From: Mikania micrantha
Taxonomy: Eukaryota > Streptophyta > Magnoliopsida > Asterales > Asteraceae
DNA: 64,000 nucleotides
NCBI GenBank assembly: GCA_009363875.1
Contig: CM018695.1
Location: 67,206,907-67,270,906, forward strand
Reading direction: 5' to 3'
The notes beneath the pieces were generated by a model. The model worked only from the letters and a program-made list of their open reading frames with translations. It was not told the DNA's origin and made no database searches. Below, in pieces: positions 1 through 12,373 of this stretch. The first letter of the stretch is position 1, and each line of letters starts with the position of its first letter. The position numbers and the translations under genes are program-made.

Positions 1-3000
1 AGTCGAAATTCACCTGTAATAATAATGTCAAAATGTTCCAACTTTTTCAAAATTATAAACAACAATTTGTGTATAAAAATATGAAGATATGATACATTAA
101 TTTTTATTACCGTAAATTCATTGATGATGTTGCACTTATTGTCTTGATGAGTAACACAGTAAGTGTGTAATCCATTATCAATATTTCGATTCGATATGTA
201 GCACAATGTGGTGGATTTGTAAATCTCCTTTTGAACCTCTTTGAATATCGTTCGAGTGTATATCTCGTTTGCATTACGTTCAATATTCATTGTGGTACAG
301 AATTGAGGTGTTGTTGTTGTGGTGGTATGCTCTAACAGTCTTTGATTAAACCTTTGCCCATCAATTGCAGAATCAAAAGCTAACAAAAATTGTATTAATG
401 TATTAGATCCACTTGAGTTAACCTTAAAAAGAGAGTTTGAGCTTTCACATCTTGATGTTGTCTTCATTAAACAACACATGGGTATATCTTTGAAGTATCC
501 AGGGACCCATTTATCTCTAATGGAATATATATAACGTAACCATTCATGATTCTGCAAGTTGTTTTGTTCCATTAGCAATTTCCATCTTTCTTCAAATGTG
601 GAAGGATCAAGGTATACATTCCAAACTAGCTTGTGTATTGCACTTCGGATGTTTGAATTTTTCAAAACATTACCACAAACCTACATAATCAAATTGTTAA
701 ACTAATTATATGTTTTAACTGGTTACTCAATGATTACATATATGTAATCAATTGGTTACATATATGTAATCACTTGGTTACATATATGTAATAAAAATGC
801 TTATGTCCTAAACAGTTGACTCATGTGTTTATACCTTTTTGGGAATCTTCTCAGTTATATGCCACATACACAACCGATGAAATGATTGATCAAAAACACT
901 ATTTACAGCTTGTTTCATTGCAGCGTCTTGGTCAGTGAGAATTAATGTAGGCTGCTTTTCATGAGCTGTTATAAAACATTTTAGCAACCACTTGTAAGAC
1001 TCAATAGATTCGTTATATAATAAACCTGCCCCAAATGTAACACACTTCTTGTGATGATCAACACCAGTAAATGGAACAAAAATCATGTTATAACTGCAAA
1101 AAAAAATATAAAAAAAACATTATAAACATGAAAAAAATGTAATTCATACAATCATTTCTTACAACTTACATGTTGGTTTTATATGTCGCATCAAATGCCA
1201 GAACATCACCAAAAACCTTATAGTTTTTCTTAGAAACATCATCAGCCCAGAATAAACCTCTAACCTCGTAATCAATACAATGGCAATTGAACGTAAAATT
1301 TATTAATTGCTCTGACCGTTCAGTCATTCTGTTAACAAACATTTGAGCATCCCCCTTCTTAATAAACATAGAAACATCACGGCCAAAATTCTTAAAATCA
1401 GTTTTTGTACCCCGAACCATATGATGACCACCCTTTAATGCAACTTGCAATCTGTGGGCTTTACTTGGACCAACATTAGCCAAACGACATTTAGCAATAT
1501 ACTCTTTGTCTGTAAAGATAAGTCTCCTTTTCTTTTTTGATAAATCAAGGCTGTCCGAGTTGATTAAACCATGGTTATGATTCTCGATATGTTCATACAA
1601 CTGAAAACTTGATGTGTCTTTTATATATTTCACCTTTATACGTGCTTTGCACTCTGTAACTTTAAAATTAGTACGACGTATAGGAGATTTGTCTAATAAG
1701 TCAAAAACAACTCCATGAGGTTTCCCAGCTTTGGTACACATCATATATCTATGTGTAATAACTCCATCTTTGTTTTTTTTCATTGCACCTAATTGAGTGC
1801 AAAAACCCGCCAGCTGTGCATACCGATCATACATAAAAACCACATCATCCCATTTAGCGAAAACACAACCAACAATTGGTTTAAATTCATCCCTTACTAT
1901 AGGTGTCCAATACCTTGTGCCATTAGGAGAGTCATATACGGTACTACACATAGAATCTTCAAAAAAACAAAAAAATAAGAACATATACTCTGTACATGTA
2001 CGAACAGAAACACTAAAATGTGAAAAAAAACTGATTTATTAATATCAATACCTTCATTTTCAACACCAGTAAGATATACAGGACGACTATAATTACATGT
2101 ATCAACATCATCAATTGAGGTGTGTGTATCCATCTTCTGTTTTCCTTTGTCAATGCATGGTACTTCCGACAATTGAATGTTAACTTTTAACAAAACACGT
2201 ATTAAATACTCATATCATTCTTATACATACAATTGTGAACACGCATACCATATGAAAAAAGACAAAATTAAGTTTTGAATTTTGATTACACATGTGTAAT
2301 CAAAATATGTATACGATTTGAAGTATGAATTGTAACACCCGAAAATTTAGCATCTTAATGATAAACGTGCGAGATTTCGGTAACTGTTTATGTTCAAAGA
2401 ATTGCGTTGTCAAAGAAATAAGCACATTTGATCGTGCTTGAAATCCACGACGATTTGACAATCGATATTATTACAGGATGATAATACGTGAGAAATGGTG
2501 AACGTGGACGAAGACCGTGCGCGAAACGGAGTTACGGATTGTCCGGAATCGTGAAACGAAGAAAAATTTCAAAGTATTGTACTTTTGGACTCATCGCGGT
2601 ACGCGACGGATATTTGAGGATCCTTCGCGGTACGCGATGGACCAAAAATATCTGAGATTCTCCGGATTTCTTCGCGGTACGCGAAGCTCTATTTGGCCCC
2701 TCGTCGCGGTACGCGACGAGTGAGGCGGCGCAGTGGATTATATTTCTTCATCAGATCAAGCAGAAAATTTAAAATTTTATTTTTACTCGAACATATTCGC
2801 TCAAGAACACCACCAGACGAGTTTTTCATCATCCAAACTCAAATCTGAAGCCATCAGAAGTCACCGATCATACCAGGGATCGTATCTACAAGTTCTGATC
2901 ATTGTTTTGCAGTCAAAACTCCGTCCGGAGAGGTAACGATTCATCCTAACCTTCTAGACTGATAATGAATGATTAAATCTTGTTTCTGAACGTGATAATA

Positions 3001-4939
3001 TAGTTAGGGTTGTTGATTATTGCCTAGATGATGGCTAGGATTGATTTTAAATGAAGAACTCGAACTGTTAATGGGAAAATCCTTGTTTTGGAGTCGTTGT
3101 AATGCCCGGTTTGCGTGGAATCATAACAATGGTTATAATGGTTTAGACCATTTGATTATGACAAGGTAGATGATTAGTTTGATTAATTTTGATATGCAAG
3201 ATTAAATCTAAGTGTTTCAAACTAATCACAATCAATAACAAGGATTGATCAGTTCCAAGCCATTAATCTGTCCAGGAACATGTTTTAGCATGATAATCAA
3301 CAACATTAACTCCTTGATATGTTTTGACATTGGACGTTCAGAAAGATTTAATCAGGCAGTTAATATGTAAATAACATATTAAACGTAAACCTATGCAGAG
3401 TTATACCATTAGCACCAGTTGTGAGTGATCTCGCGACCGTGAGACATCAGGTGAGTTCTAGACGCCCTATTTTCACATTTAATGTTTTGGGCTGGCATAC
3501 ATGCTTAACATTATGTTCATGATGTTATGTGTTTAAGATGATGATAAATGAATAATGATATGCCATGAATAGGTATGCGGGTTAACGTGTTAATATGATT
3601 TGTAAATGATGACATGCTAAGTATGATATGTTCATATTAGTAAGACATGATGATGAGCAGTATGATAACACGCTTTGAGGATAATTACAGATGTTAAGCT
3701 ATGATGAAATCCTAAGCTGCTAGGATGAAGGCATGAAGTATGATATGAAAAATAGGTTGTAAGGGAGGCCAGGAGGTTATGATACGATGATGTGATACTA
3801 GCATAATGTAGTATGATGATTCCTATATTATTAAGAAATTGATATGATGACGCAGTGCTAGCATGATATGTTTAGAATGCCATGATGACATGATAATAAA
3901 GATGCTAGCATGAGATGTTATGATATGATATGTGCTTTGCTGCTAGGGCATAATGCTAGGATGATAAGATGCTAGTATGACAAGTTTATGACTGCCAGAA
4001 TATATAATCTGATGATATGATGAAATGATACTGGCATGATATAATATGATGGTTCCTATATTATATCAAGACAAAGTGATGATATTATGATGATAAAAGA
4101 CTAGCATGAAATGTTATGATGTTATGTTGAATACGATGGATGATGTTATGATGCTAGTATACTATGAATGAGGAATAAGTGATGTGCCTATACGTGTTAT
4201 AGGAAAGTGTATGAATGAGAGTCAACCACGACTATAACTGGGTATGATGAAACATATAATGTTTATAACGAATGAGGATATGTGCTAACGTATCATATAT
4301 GATGAACGAATGATGTCCCTATATGTGATATGGGATATGAATGAATGATGACGCTCCCGTACTTGTTACGGGAAATGAATGACTTTGCTCCCATATTCGT
4401 ATGGGATGAATGATGTTGTTTCCGTACTTGTTACGGATAAGTATGGTAGCTCCAGTACGTGATACTGGGTAAGCATGGTCGCTCCAGTATGTGATACTGG
4501 GTAAGTATGGTTGTTCCTGTACTTGTTACGGGATGATTATGACGTAGCTCCCATATACGCGTTATGGGGTAAGGATGGTAGCTCCAGTATGTGTTACTGG
4601 GTAAGTATGGTCTCTCCGGTACTTGTTACTGGATAAGTATGGTAGCTCCAGTAATTGTTACTGGGTAAGTATGGAGTCTTATGCCGGTATAAGCCCACTG
4701 TTAAGACAGTGGTTATGATCAAAACTATGGTTTTGATAAGGTAAAGGAATGTGTGTTACGGTTACGTATATGTGATGTATGATCTGTCAACTTCGGTTGA
4801 TAGTGTTAAAGAAATCTTATACATGTATGAGTTATCAGCTGCGGGTTGATAGTTATAGAGTCTTGTGCTGCACAAGCCTGTTTTACTTTAGGTCAGCAGT
4901 TGACGGCGAAATTCCTTCACCGTATGAATGATGTTATGA

Positions 4940-4985
<46 letters not shown>

Positions 4986-7900
4986 TATGTAGGTATGCTA
5001 TGAGGAAAGGCATGTTATGTGTTTAAGATATGCCATGTGAAGATATGTGTATTATATATAAGAATTATGTTATGTTATGTGATGATGTTGTATGTTAAGT
5101 ATATTTTTAACTTAACAAAACGTTTATGATGTCTTATGAAAACTAGAACTCACCAGCGTAAGCTGACTTGATTTAGCATGTATGTCAGGTTAAGCTTGGG
5201 TCAGAGAAGGCATGCAGCTCAGGCATCAAGATAAAGAATCCGATGGTGTTGGCAACCGTTTATGTATTAATTCAGACATGTAATTATGTTTGATAAGATG
5301 TTTAAATTCCGCTGCATGTTTATGAAAGTTTTTAGTTTAAGGGCTATGTGTTATGACGAGACCAACGTACGTGGGGTCGCCCGGAATCGGGGCCTCACAA
5401 GTTGGTATCAGAGCCATAGTTTGAGAGATCTTGGCATCCCAAACGCCAAGACTTAAACTGAAAATGGGATTAAGTGATGCGGATTGCCAACCACGGATGA
5501 ACGGATGCCACGAGCTGAATATTATGTATGAATGTTATGTATGAGTTAAGATGTAGGTGTAAGGTTAGAAAGGTGGTTAGTGTCATGCACGTTGAGGAGA
5601 TGGGATGGGAAACGTTTAGAGCCTATGAGTTGGGTAAATGGTTAATAACACCTGATCAACGTCATTAACGATTTACAAAGCTTATTTCGTGCTAAACTGA
5701 TTCTGTACTGACTACTCAATTGTTGCATTATGTAGATAGTTAGATGGCCGGACAAGAGGGTAGGCCACGTAAGCAACCACAGGAACCTGAAGAACCACAT
5801 GTCGAGACCGAGAAACCGGTCAACGAAGGAGAAAGCGAGCACAGTGAGCCACCAGAAGACGAAGCAGAGTTCACGCTAGAGCCGATTGTGGTAAAGGCTA
5901 TTTCTGATGAAGTTTGCAAAATCATGGAAGAGAAAATTCCGGCAATGATTGCTAAGGCACTGAAGGATGTTCTAAAAGACAAGTCTGAAGGAACCAAGGA
6001 AAGCACCAAGGGAGATGATGAAATTGTGATCATCGAAAATAAAAGCGGTGATTCTACGTCAGGGAAAGTGAAGGGTTGTGACTACAAGGCCTTCAAAGGA
6101 TGTAACCCACCGACCTTCGATGGAAAGAAGGATGCTGTTGCCACCTGTCACTGGATATCTGCGATGGAGGCTGTTATCTCCATCAGTGAATGCCGAGTTG
6201 ATCAAGCTGTCAAGTTTGCAGCCCATTCATTTACGGAGGAAGCTCTACATTGGTGGAACACTATTAAGCAGTCCAAGTCTGTTGCTGATATGGAGAAGAT
6301 GACTTGGGATGATCTCAAGGAGCTGGTCACCAAACAGTTCTGTCCCAAGAATGAGCTGGATAAAGTTGAAAGAGAGTTTCTGGTTCTGAAAGCTGGGAGT
6401 ATGAATCATCGACAGTATACATCAAAATTCAATGAAATGGCAAGATTAGTTCCTCACTTGATTGGTACTGAGGAACGCAGGGTGAAACTGTATATGGAGG
6501 GTTTGCCTTCAAAGGTGCGGATTCATGTGAAGGCCCATGCTCCCAATACTTTTGACTCCACGGTGGAACTCAGCGGTATTGTATGGGATGATGTGATGGC
6601 TAATGAGCCAATACAAGAGGAAACAAAGATGAAAGAATCCTTCGGGACTAAGAGGGGTCGAACAGATCAACAAAAGTTCTCAAGCAAGAAAGTGAAGCGA
6701 GAGGAGATGAGCCGATGCAACAAGTGTGGGAAAAAAAACCACACGGGACAGTGCCTGTTAGGCACTAACTTATGCTTCAGGTGCGGAAAGACGGGACATT
6801 TTTCTAACAGTTGCACGAATGTTACTCGATGTTTTAATTGCAATGGGTTAGGACACATGTCCAAGGATTGCAAGAAACCACGGGCGGATGCTTCGGGCTC
6901 GGGTAAGAAAGAGGATAAAGGGAAAGGAAAAGCAGAAGGCTAAAGCACGAGCCTTCACGTTGGACCCGGACGTGGTCACAGGTACCTTTTCTATCAACAA
7001 TATTACTGATTTTGTATTGTTTGATTTTGGTGCCATTATGAGTTTTGTGTCTTCTACTTTCTGTGATGGGTTGTCTGGGAAGGTTAAGAAGATAAATCGG
7101 GTATTTGATGTAGAAACGGCTATTGGTAAGATGATCAGGATGACTGAGGCTATAGATGATTGTTATGTTGAGATAGGAGGTCATAAGTTCCCAGTACGAT
7201 TGTTTCTTATAACCTTGAGAGGTTTCGATGTAGTCTTGGGCATGGACTGGTTAGCCAAATACGAGGCTAACATTGTATGTCGACGTAAGTTGAAATGTTT
7301 ATGTGCGATGGATGGGAACTCCGTAACGATTTATGGTGATAAAACGATGTATGCGCCGAAGATCATTTCGATGATCAAGGCTAATGTTATGATGAGGCAA
7401 GGGTGTGTAGCCTACTTGGCCTAGGTGATTGAGGAACATACGGATATGAGCATGATTGATGATGTACCCGTGGTGCGTAACTTCCTTGATGTATTCCTTG
7501 AGGAATTGCCTGAATTACCACCGGAACGGGAAATTGAGTTCCAAATCAACTTAGTGTCGGGGGCGCAACCCGTTGCCAAAACACCTTACCGTTCAGCTCC
7601 CATCGAAACGAAGGAAATGATGGCCCAGCTACAAGAACTCTTTGATAAAGGTTTTATACGACCAAGTGTCTCTCCTTGGGGAGCACCGGTGCTGTTGTGA
7701 AGAAGAATGATGGTAGCATGCGAATGTGCATCGACTACAGGGAACTGAATAAGTTGACCGTAAAGAACATGTATCCTTTACCTAGAATTGATTATTTGTT
7801 CGATCAATTTCAAGGTACAAGCTGGTTCTCAAAGATAGATCCCCGATCTGGTTACCATCAGTTGAAAGTTCGAGAGCAGGATATTCTAAAGACTGCTTTC

Positions 7901-10900
7901 CGTACACGTTATGGACATTACGAGTTTCTCGTTATGTCATTTAAATTGACGAATGCTCCTACAACATTTATGGATTTGATGAACAGAGTATGTCGACCGA
8001 TGTTGGACCGATCGGTGATAGTATTTATTGATGATACTTTGATTTATTCAAAGAATGCGGGAAACCATGCTTGCCACGTATGTGAGGTGTTGGAGATCCT
8101 GAGGAAAGAGAAACTTTATGCTAAATTCTCCAAATGCATTTTCTGGTTACGAGAGTTACAATTTCTGGGTCACATGGTGAACCCAGAAGGTAGATCTAGT
8201 TAAAGTTGAAACGGTTATGAAACGGAGCCCTTCAAAGTCACCTACGGAAATACGCAGTTTTCTTGGTTTGGCCGGTTACTATCGGAGAGTTATTTAAGAG
8301 TTCTCCAAGATAGCGACACCACTGACGAAGCTCACAAAGAAAGATGTAAAGTACGAATGGGGCCCGAACCAAGAACAAGCGTTTACAGTGCTAAAGAAGA
8401 AACTTACCCAAGCTCCTGTTTTAGCACTGCCGAATGGAAATGATGATCTTGTTGTATATGCTGGTGCATAACGACATAGCTTATGCTTCACGCCAGACTC
8501 TCTGGACGAACTTAAGCAGGCGCAACAGGAAGGATTGAAAGAAGAGAATGTGAGTTTTAAACATGTCTTCGGACAAATCAAGAACTTGGAATACGAGATG
8601 AAACGACTCTACCCACATTTGTTTGAGACGTAACAGGTTTCGAGGACGAAACCTATTGTAAGGAGGGTAGATTTGTAACACCCGAAAATTTAGCATCTTA
8701 ATGATAAACGTGCGAGATTTCGGTAACTGTTTATGTTCAAAGAATTGCGTTGTCAAAGAAATAAGCACATTTGATCGTGCTTGAAATCCACGACGATTTG
8801 ACAATCGATATTATTACAGGATGATAATACGTGAGAAATGGTGAACGTGGACGAAAACCGTGCGCGAAACGGAGTTACGGATTGTCCGGAATCGTGAAAC
8901 GAAGAAAAATTTCAAAGTATTGTACTTTTGGACTCATCGCGGTACGCGACGGATATTTGAGGATCCTTCGCGGTACGCGATGGACCAAAAATATCTGAGA
9001 TTCTCCGGATTTCTTCGCGGTACGCGAAGCTCTATTTGGCCCCTCGTCGCGGTACGCGACGAGTGAGGCGGCGCAGTGGATTATATTTCTTCATCAGATC
9101 AAGCAGAAAATTTAAAATTTTATTTTTACTCGAACATATTCGCTCAAGAACACCACCAGACGAGTTTTTCATCATCCAAACTCAAATCTGAAGCCATCAG
9201 AAGTCACCGATCATACCAGGGATCGTATCTACAAGTTCTGATCATTGTTTTGCAGTCAAAACTCCGTCCGGAGAGGTAACGATTCATCCTAACCTTCTAG
9301 ACTGATAATGAATGATTAAATCTTGTTTCTGAACGTGATAATATAGTTAGGGTTGTTGATTATTGCCTAGATGATGGCTAGGATTGATTTTAAATGAAGA
9401 ACTCGAACTGTTAATGGGAAAATCCTTGTTTTGGAGTCGTTGTAATGCCCGGTTTGCGTGGAATCATAACAATGGTTATAATGGTTTAGACCATTTGATT
9501 ATGACAAGGTAGATGATTAGTTTGATTAATTTTGATATGCAAGATTAAATCTAAGTGTTTCAAACTAATCACAATCAATAACAAGGATTGATCAGTTCCA
9601 AGCCATTAATCTGTCCAGGAACATGTTTTAGCATGATAATCAACAACATTAACTCCTTGATATGTTTTGACATTGGACGTTCAGAAATATTTAATCAGGC
9701 AGTTAATATGTAAATAACATATTAAACGTAAACCTATGCAGAGTTATACCATTAGCACCAGTTGTGAGTGATCTCGCGACCGTGAGACATCAGGTGAGTT
9801 CTAGACGCCCTATTTTCACATTTAATGTTTTGGGCTGGCATACATGCTTAACATTATGTTCATGATGTTATGTGTTTAAGATGATGATAAATGAATAATG
9901 ATATGCCATGAATAGGTATGCGGGTTAACGTGTTAATATGATTTGTAAATGATGACATGCTAAGTATGATATGTTCATATTAGTAAGACATGATGATGAG
10001 CAGTATGATAACACGCTATGAGGATAATTACAGATGTTAAGCTATGATGAAATCCTAAGCTGCTAGGATGAAGGCATGAAGTATGATATGAAAAATAGGT
10101 TGTAAGGGAGGCCAGGAGGTTATGATATGATGATGTGATACTAGCATAATGTAGTATGATGATTCCTATATTATTAGGAAATTGATATGATGACGCAGTG
10201 CTAGCATGATATGTTTAGAATGCCATGATGACATGATAATAAAGATGCTAGCATGAGATGTTATGATATGATATGTGCTTTGCTGCTAGGGCATAATGCT
10301 AGGATGATAAGATGCTAGTATGACAAGTTTATGACTGCCAGAATATATAATCTGATGATATGATGAAATGATACTGGCATGATATAATATGATGGTTCCT
10401 ATATTATATCAAGACAAAGTGATGATATTATGATGATAAAAGACTAGCATGAAATGTTATGATGTTATGTTGAATACGATGGATGATGTTATGATGCTAG
10501 TATACTATGAATGAGGAATAAGTGATGTGCCTATACGTGTTATAGGAAAGTGTATGAATGAGAGTCAACCACGACTATAACTGGGTATGATGAAACATAT
10601 AATGTTTATAACGAATGAGGATATGTGCTAACGTATCATATATGATGAACGAATGATGTCCCTATATGTGATATGGGATATGAATGAATGATGACGCTCC
10701 CGTACTTGTTACGGGAAATGAATGACTTTGCTCCCATATTCGTATGGGATGAATGATGTTGTTTCCGTACTTGTTACGGATAAGTATGGTAGCTCCAGTA
10801 CGTGATACTGGGTAAGCATGGTCGCTCCAGTATGTGATACTGGGTAAGTATGGTTGTTCCTGTACTTGTTACGGGATGATTATGACGTAGCTCCCATATA

Positions 10901-11282
10901 CGCGTTATGGGGTAAGGATGGTAGCTCCAGTATGTGTTACTGGGTAAGTATGGTAGCTCCGGTACTTGTTACTGGATAAGTATGGTAGCTCCAGTAATTG
11001 TTACTGGGTAAGTATGGAGTCTTATGCCGGTATAAGCCCACTGTTAAGACAGTGGTTATGATCAAAACTATGGTTTTGATAAGGTAAAGGAATGTGTGTT
11101 ACGGTTACGTATATGTGATGTATGATCTGTCAACTTCGGTTGATAGTGTTAAAGAAATCTTATACATGTATGAGTTATCAGCTGCGGGTTGATAGTTATA
11201 GAGTCTTGTGCTGCACAAGCCTGTCTGACTTTAGGTCAGCAGTTGACGGCGAAATTCCTTCACCGTATGAATGATGTTATGA

Positions 11283-11319
<37 letters not shown>

Positions 11320-11894
11320 ATGTAGGTATGCTATGAGGAAAGGCATGTTATGTGTTTAAGATATGCCATGTGAAGATATGTGTATTATATATAAGAATTA
11401 TGTTATGTTATGTGATGATGTTGTATGTTAAGTATATTTTTAACTTAACAAAACGTTTATGATGTCTTATGAAAACTAGAACTCACCAGCGTAAGCTGAC
11501 TTGATTTAGCATGTATGTCAGGTTAAGCTTGGGTCAGAGAAGGCATGCAGCTCAGGCATCAAGATAAAGAATCCGATGGTGTTGGCAACCGTTTATGTAT
11601 TAATTCAGACATGTAATTATGTTTGATAAGATGTTTAAATTCCGCTGCATGTTTATGAAAGTTTTTAGTTTAAGGGCTATGTGTTATGACGAGACCAACG
11701 TACGTGGGGTCGCCCGGAATCGGGGCCTCACATGAATACGTTATATTTTTTCTAATGATGATATGAAAAACATTTTTACAAGTTTATATACAGTCAATAC
11801 CTTCATCTGTGATAGAGCATTCTCCGATTGCAGGTTGTAGCTCAGCAATCGCAATATCATTTACATTATCGTCACACTCGTTTAAAGTCGTCAT
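1..11894 (-). CDS. FAR1/FRS-like protein (FHY3/FAR1 family, MULE-derived), 3' end outside window
   Basis: Exons read on the minus strand are 11894-11801, 2162-2052, 1956-1170, 1093-835, 680-111 and 13 to beyond base 1. Every junction has GT-AG borders and the phases agree, so the frame is open throughout. The N-terminal part has the FAR1 zinc-binding domain (FMYDRYAQLAGF, MMCTKAGKP, TECKARIKV, HNHG). It is followed by a MULE DDE transposase-like domain with the expected acidic residues (LAFDATYKTN, LILTDQDAAM, RCESSNS) and CMWHI. The partial last exon starts VNFD, where the SWIM zinc finger should begin. Family members are nuclear transcription factors domesticated from Mutator transposases. 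Because the DDE residues remain, a still-mobile MULE cannot be excluded, but I saw no terminal repeats. Intron 1 is 9.6 kb only because it carries a Gypsy element in the opposite orientation; without it the intron would be about 230 bp. Confidence 0.82.
731..791. repeat. Palindromic minisatellite in FAR1-like intron 4
   Basis: Three copies of a roughly 22-bp unit, each containing the palindrome ATTACATATATGTAAT, lie in the intron between exons 4 and 5. A related palindrome, GATTACACATGTGTAATC, occurs in intron 1 at about 2284-2301. Confidence 0.8.
2594..2720 (+). repeat. Four GGTAC-centred hairpins in 5' LTR
   Basis: Four copies of the core TCGCGGTACGCGA occur at 2594, 2625, 2672 and 2703. 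The flanks extend the palindrome differently each time. The last has 9-bp arms CTCGTCGCG and CGCGACGAG around GTA; the third has TTCGCG and CGCGAA. The same set recurs in the 3' LTR at 8937-9063. Confidence 0.85.
4187..4925 (+). repeat. Array of more than ten short hairpins in 5' LTR
   Basis: A series of 16-17-nt imperfect palindromes lies about 32 bp apart, for example CCCGTACTTGTTACGGG (4356), CCCATATTCGTATGGG (4390), TCCGTACTTGTTACGGA (4421), CCAGTACGTGATACTGG (4452) and CCAGTATGTGATACTGG (4484). Arm sequences change together so pairing is kept. Longer hairpins follow (CACTGTTAAGACAGTG, ATCAAAAC...GTTTTGAT, CTTGTGCTGCACAAG). The array recurs at 10530-11268. Confidence 0.85.
5403..5415 (+). 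promoter_or_regulatory. Primer binding site (initiator tRNA-Met type)
   Basis: TGGTATCAGAGCC lies four bases after the 5' LTR end, the usual place and sequence for minus-strand priming by tRNA-Met in plant LTR elements. Confidence 0.85.
5744..6943 (+). CDS. Gypsy gag polyprotein
   Basis: An open frame of 399 codons begins with ATG just after the leader. It has an acidic N-terminus, then a retrotransposon gag core (ALHWWNTIKQ, WDDLKELVTKQF, REFLVLKAGSM, YTSKFNEMARLVP). Three CX2CX4HX4C zinc knuckles follow near residues 324-380 (CNKCGKKNHTGQC, CFRCGKTGHFSNSC, CFNCNGLGHMSKDC). Gag packages the element RNA into cytoplasmic particles. The frame ends in a stop just before the protease, which is read in another frame, so the usual gag-pol continuity of this clade is broken by a frameshift near 6935. 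Gag itself looks translatable. Confidence 0.85.
   Translation: MAGQEGRPRKQPQEPEEPHVETEKPVNEGESEHSEPPEDEAEFTLEPIVVKAISDEVCKIMEEKIPAMIAKALKDVLKDKSEGTKESTKGDDEIVIIENKSGDSTSGKVKGCDYKAFKGCNPPTFDGKKDAVATCHWISAMEAVISISECRVDQAVKFAAHSFTEEALHWWNTIKQSKSVADMEKMTWDDLKELVTKQFCPKNELDKVEREFLVLKAGSMNHRQYTSKFNEMARLVPHLIGTEERRVKLYMEGLPSKVRIHVKAHAPNTFDSTVELSGIVWDDVMANEPIQEETKMKESFGTKRGRTDQQKFSSKKVKREEMSRCNKCGKKNHTGQCLLGTNLCFRCGKTGHFSNSCTNVTRCFNCNGLGHMSKDCKKPRADASGSGKKEDKGKGKAEG
6944..8640 (+). pseudogene. Gypsy pol remnant (protease, RT, start of RNase H)
   Basis: The coding is broken into pieces. Protease-like sequence lies at about 6945-7424, but its active-site triplet reads DFG (LFDFGA) in place of DSG. After a stop, 7425-7700 carries the segment ending GFIRPSVSPWGAPV. 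A frameshift leads to reverse transcriptase at 7690-8200 (CIDYRELNKLTVKN, FSKIDPRSGYHQLK, VFIDDTLIYS). A further frameshift and a stop (VI*EFSK) precede the RNase H connection (WGPNQEQAFTVLKKKL). From about 8470 only scraps remain, including KQAQQEGLKEENV from the RNase H-integrase junction, and then sequence leading to the 3' LTR. Integrase and chromodomain are absent, so no active pol can be made from this copy. Confidence 0.9.
8655..8673 (+). promoter_or_regulatory. Polypurine tract region before 3' LTR
   Basis: A purine-rich stretch (GTAAGGAGGGTAGA) lies directly upstream of the 3' LTR start at 8674, the expected plus-strand primer position. Confidence 0.7.
8674..11732 (+). repeat. 3' LTR of Gypsy element
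   Basis: Nearly identical to 2331-5399, offset by 6343 bases; the TA tract is shorter here. It is followed at once by the TSD copy TGAAT. Confidence 0.95.
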
Positions 11895-12373
11895 TTTTAA
11901 CACATTTGCTGCTTCAAATCATCGAAATTGAATAATAATATCACTTGACAATCGTTGTTCAAACGCGATTATGATGTTAATATTCTTGAATCTGTAATCA
12001 TACGATTGTTTTACAAAAACAATCGAACCAATTGTTGACGAATGAGTTTTCTTCGAACGATATTATTCAGCAAAAATTGTATCAAATTAAACAAGCATGA
12101 TGATTGCACAGAATCGTTTTATTGAAACCTAGATTCATTATTCATTAATTTTGTTGATTTTTTGGTTTGAATTGTTCCATCTCACGATCAGTTATTTTTG
12201 GAGATAATCAGGGGATTTGATTTGGTTTTCTAATTTGTTAATTTACCAAACTATCCTTTCAATAAAAAAATGTAAATAAAAATAAAAATTATGTGATTGG
12301 TGGATGGGAGTTTTCTAGGTTTTCTCAAAAAAGGTGAGTTTTTATTTGAACCCTCCCCTATATATATATATAT

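Larger units (their letters stand above)
2331..5399 (+). repeat. 5' LTR of Gypsy element
   Basis: Starts TGTAACACCCGAAAATTTAG and ends CGGGGCCTCACA. It contains four GGTAC hairpins (2594-2720), a long hairpin array (4187-4925) and a TA microsatellite near 4944-4976. ORFs read inside it are not conserved genes. Confidence 0.95.
2331..11732 (+). mobile_element. Gypsy LTR retrotransposon, chromovirus (Tekay/Del-like), internally deleted
   Basis: The element has two LTRs of about 3.06 kb (2331-5399 and 8674-11732), each starting TGTAACACCC and ending GGGCCTCACA. It is flanked by the 5-bp target duplication TGAAT (2326-2330 and 11733-11737). A tRNA-Met-type primer site follows the 5' LTR and a purine tract precedes the 3' LTR. 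The internal region is only 3.3 kb. It encodes gag with three zinc knuckles, a protease and reverse transcriptase in broken frames; most of RNase H and essentially all of integrase are missing. Long LTRs plus RT similarity suggest the Tekay/Del clade (inference). I counted about nine substitutions and a TA-repeat length change between the LTRs, so insertion was recent although the proteins are dead. It was probably mobilised in trans. Confidence 0.95.

Noticed and set aside
1166..1984. FAR1-like gene starting at the ATG in the intron before exon 3
   Set aside because: That ATG lies upstream of a clear acceptor at 1957, and better in-phase upstream exons exist.
2517..2936. Small ORFs repeated in both Gypsy LTRs (also 8860-9279)
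   Set aside because: They only translate the hairpin repeats and have no protein-like conservation; identity of the two copies follows from LTR identity.
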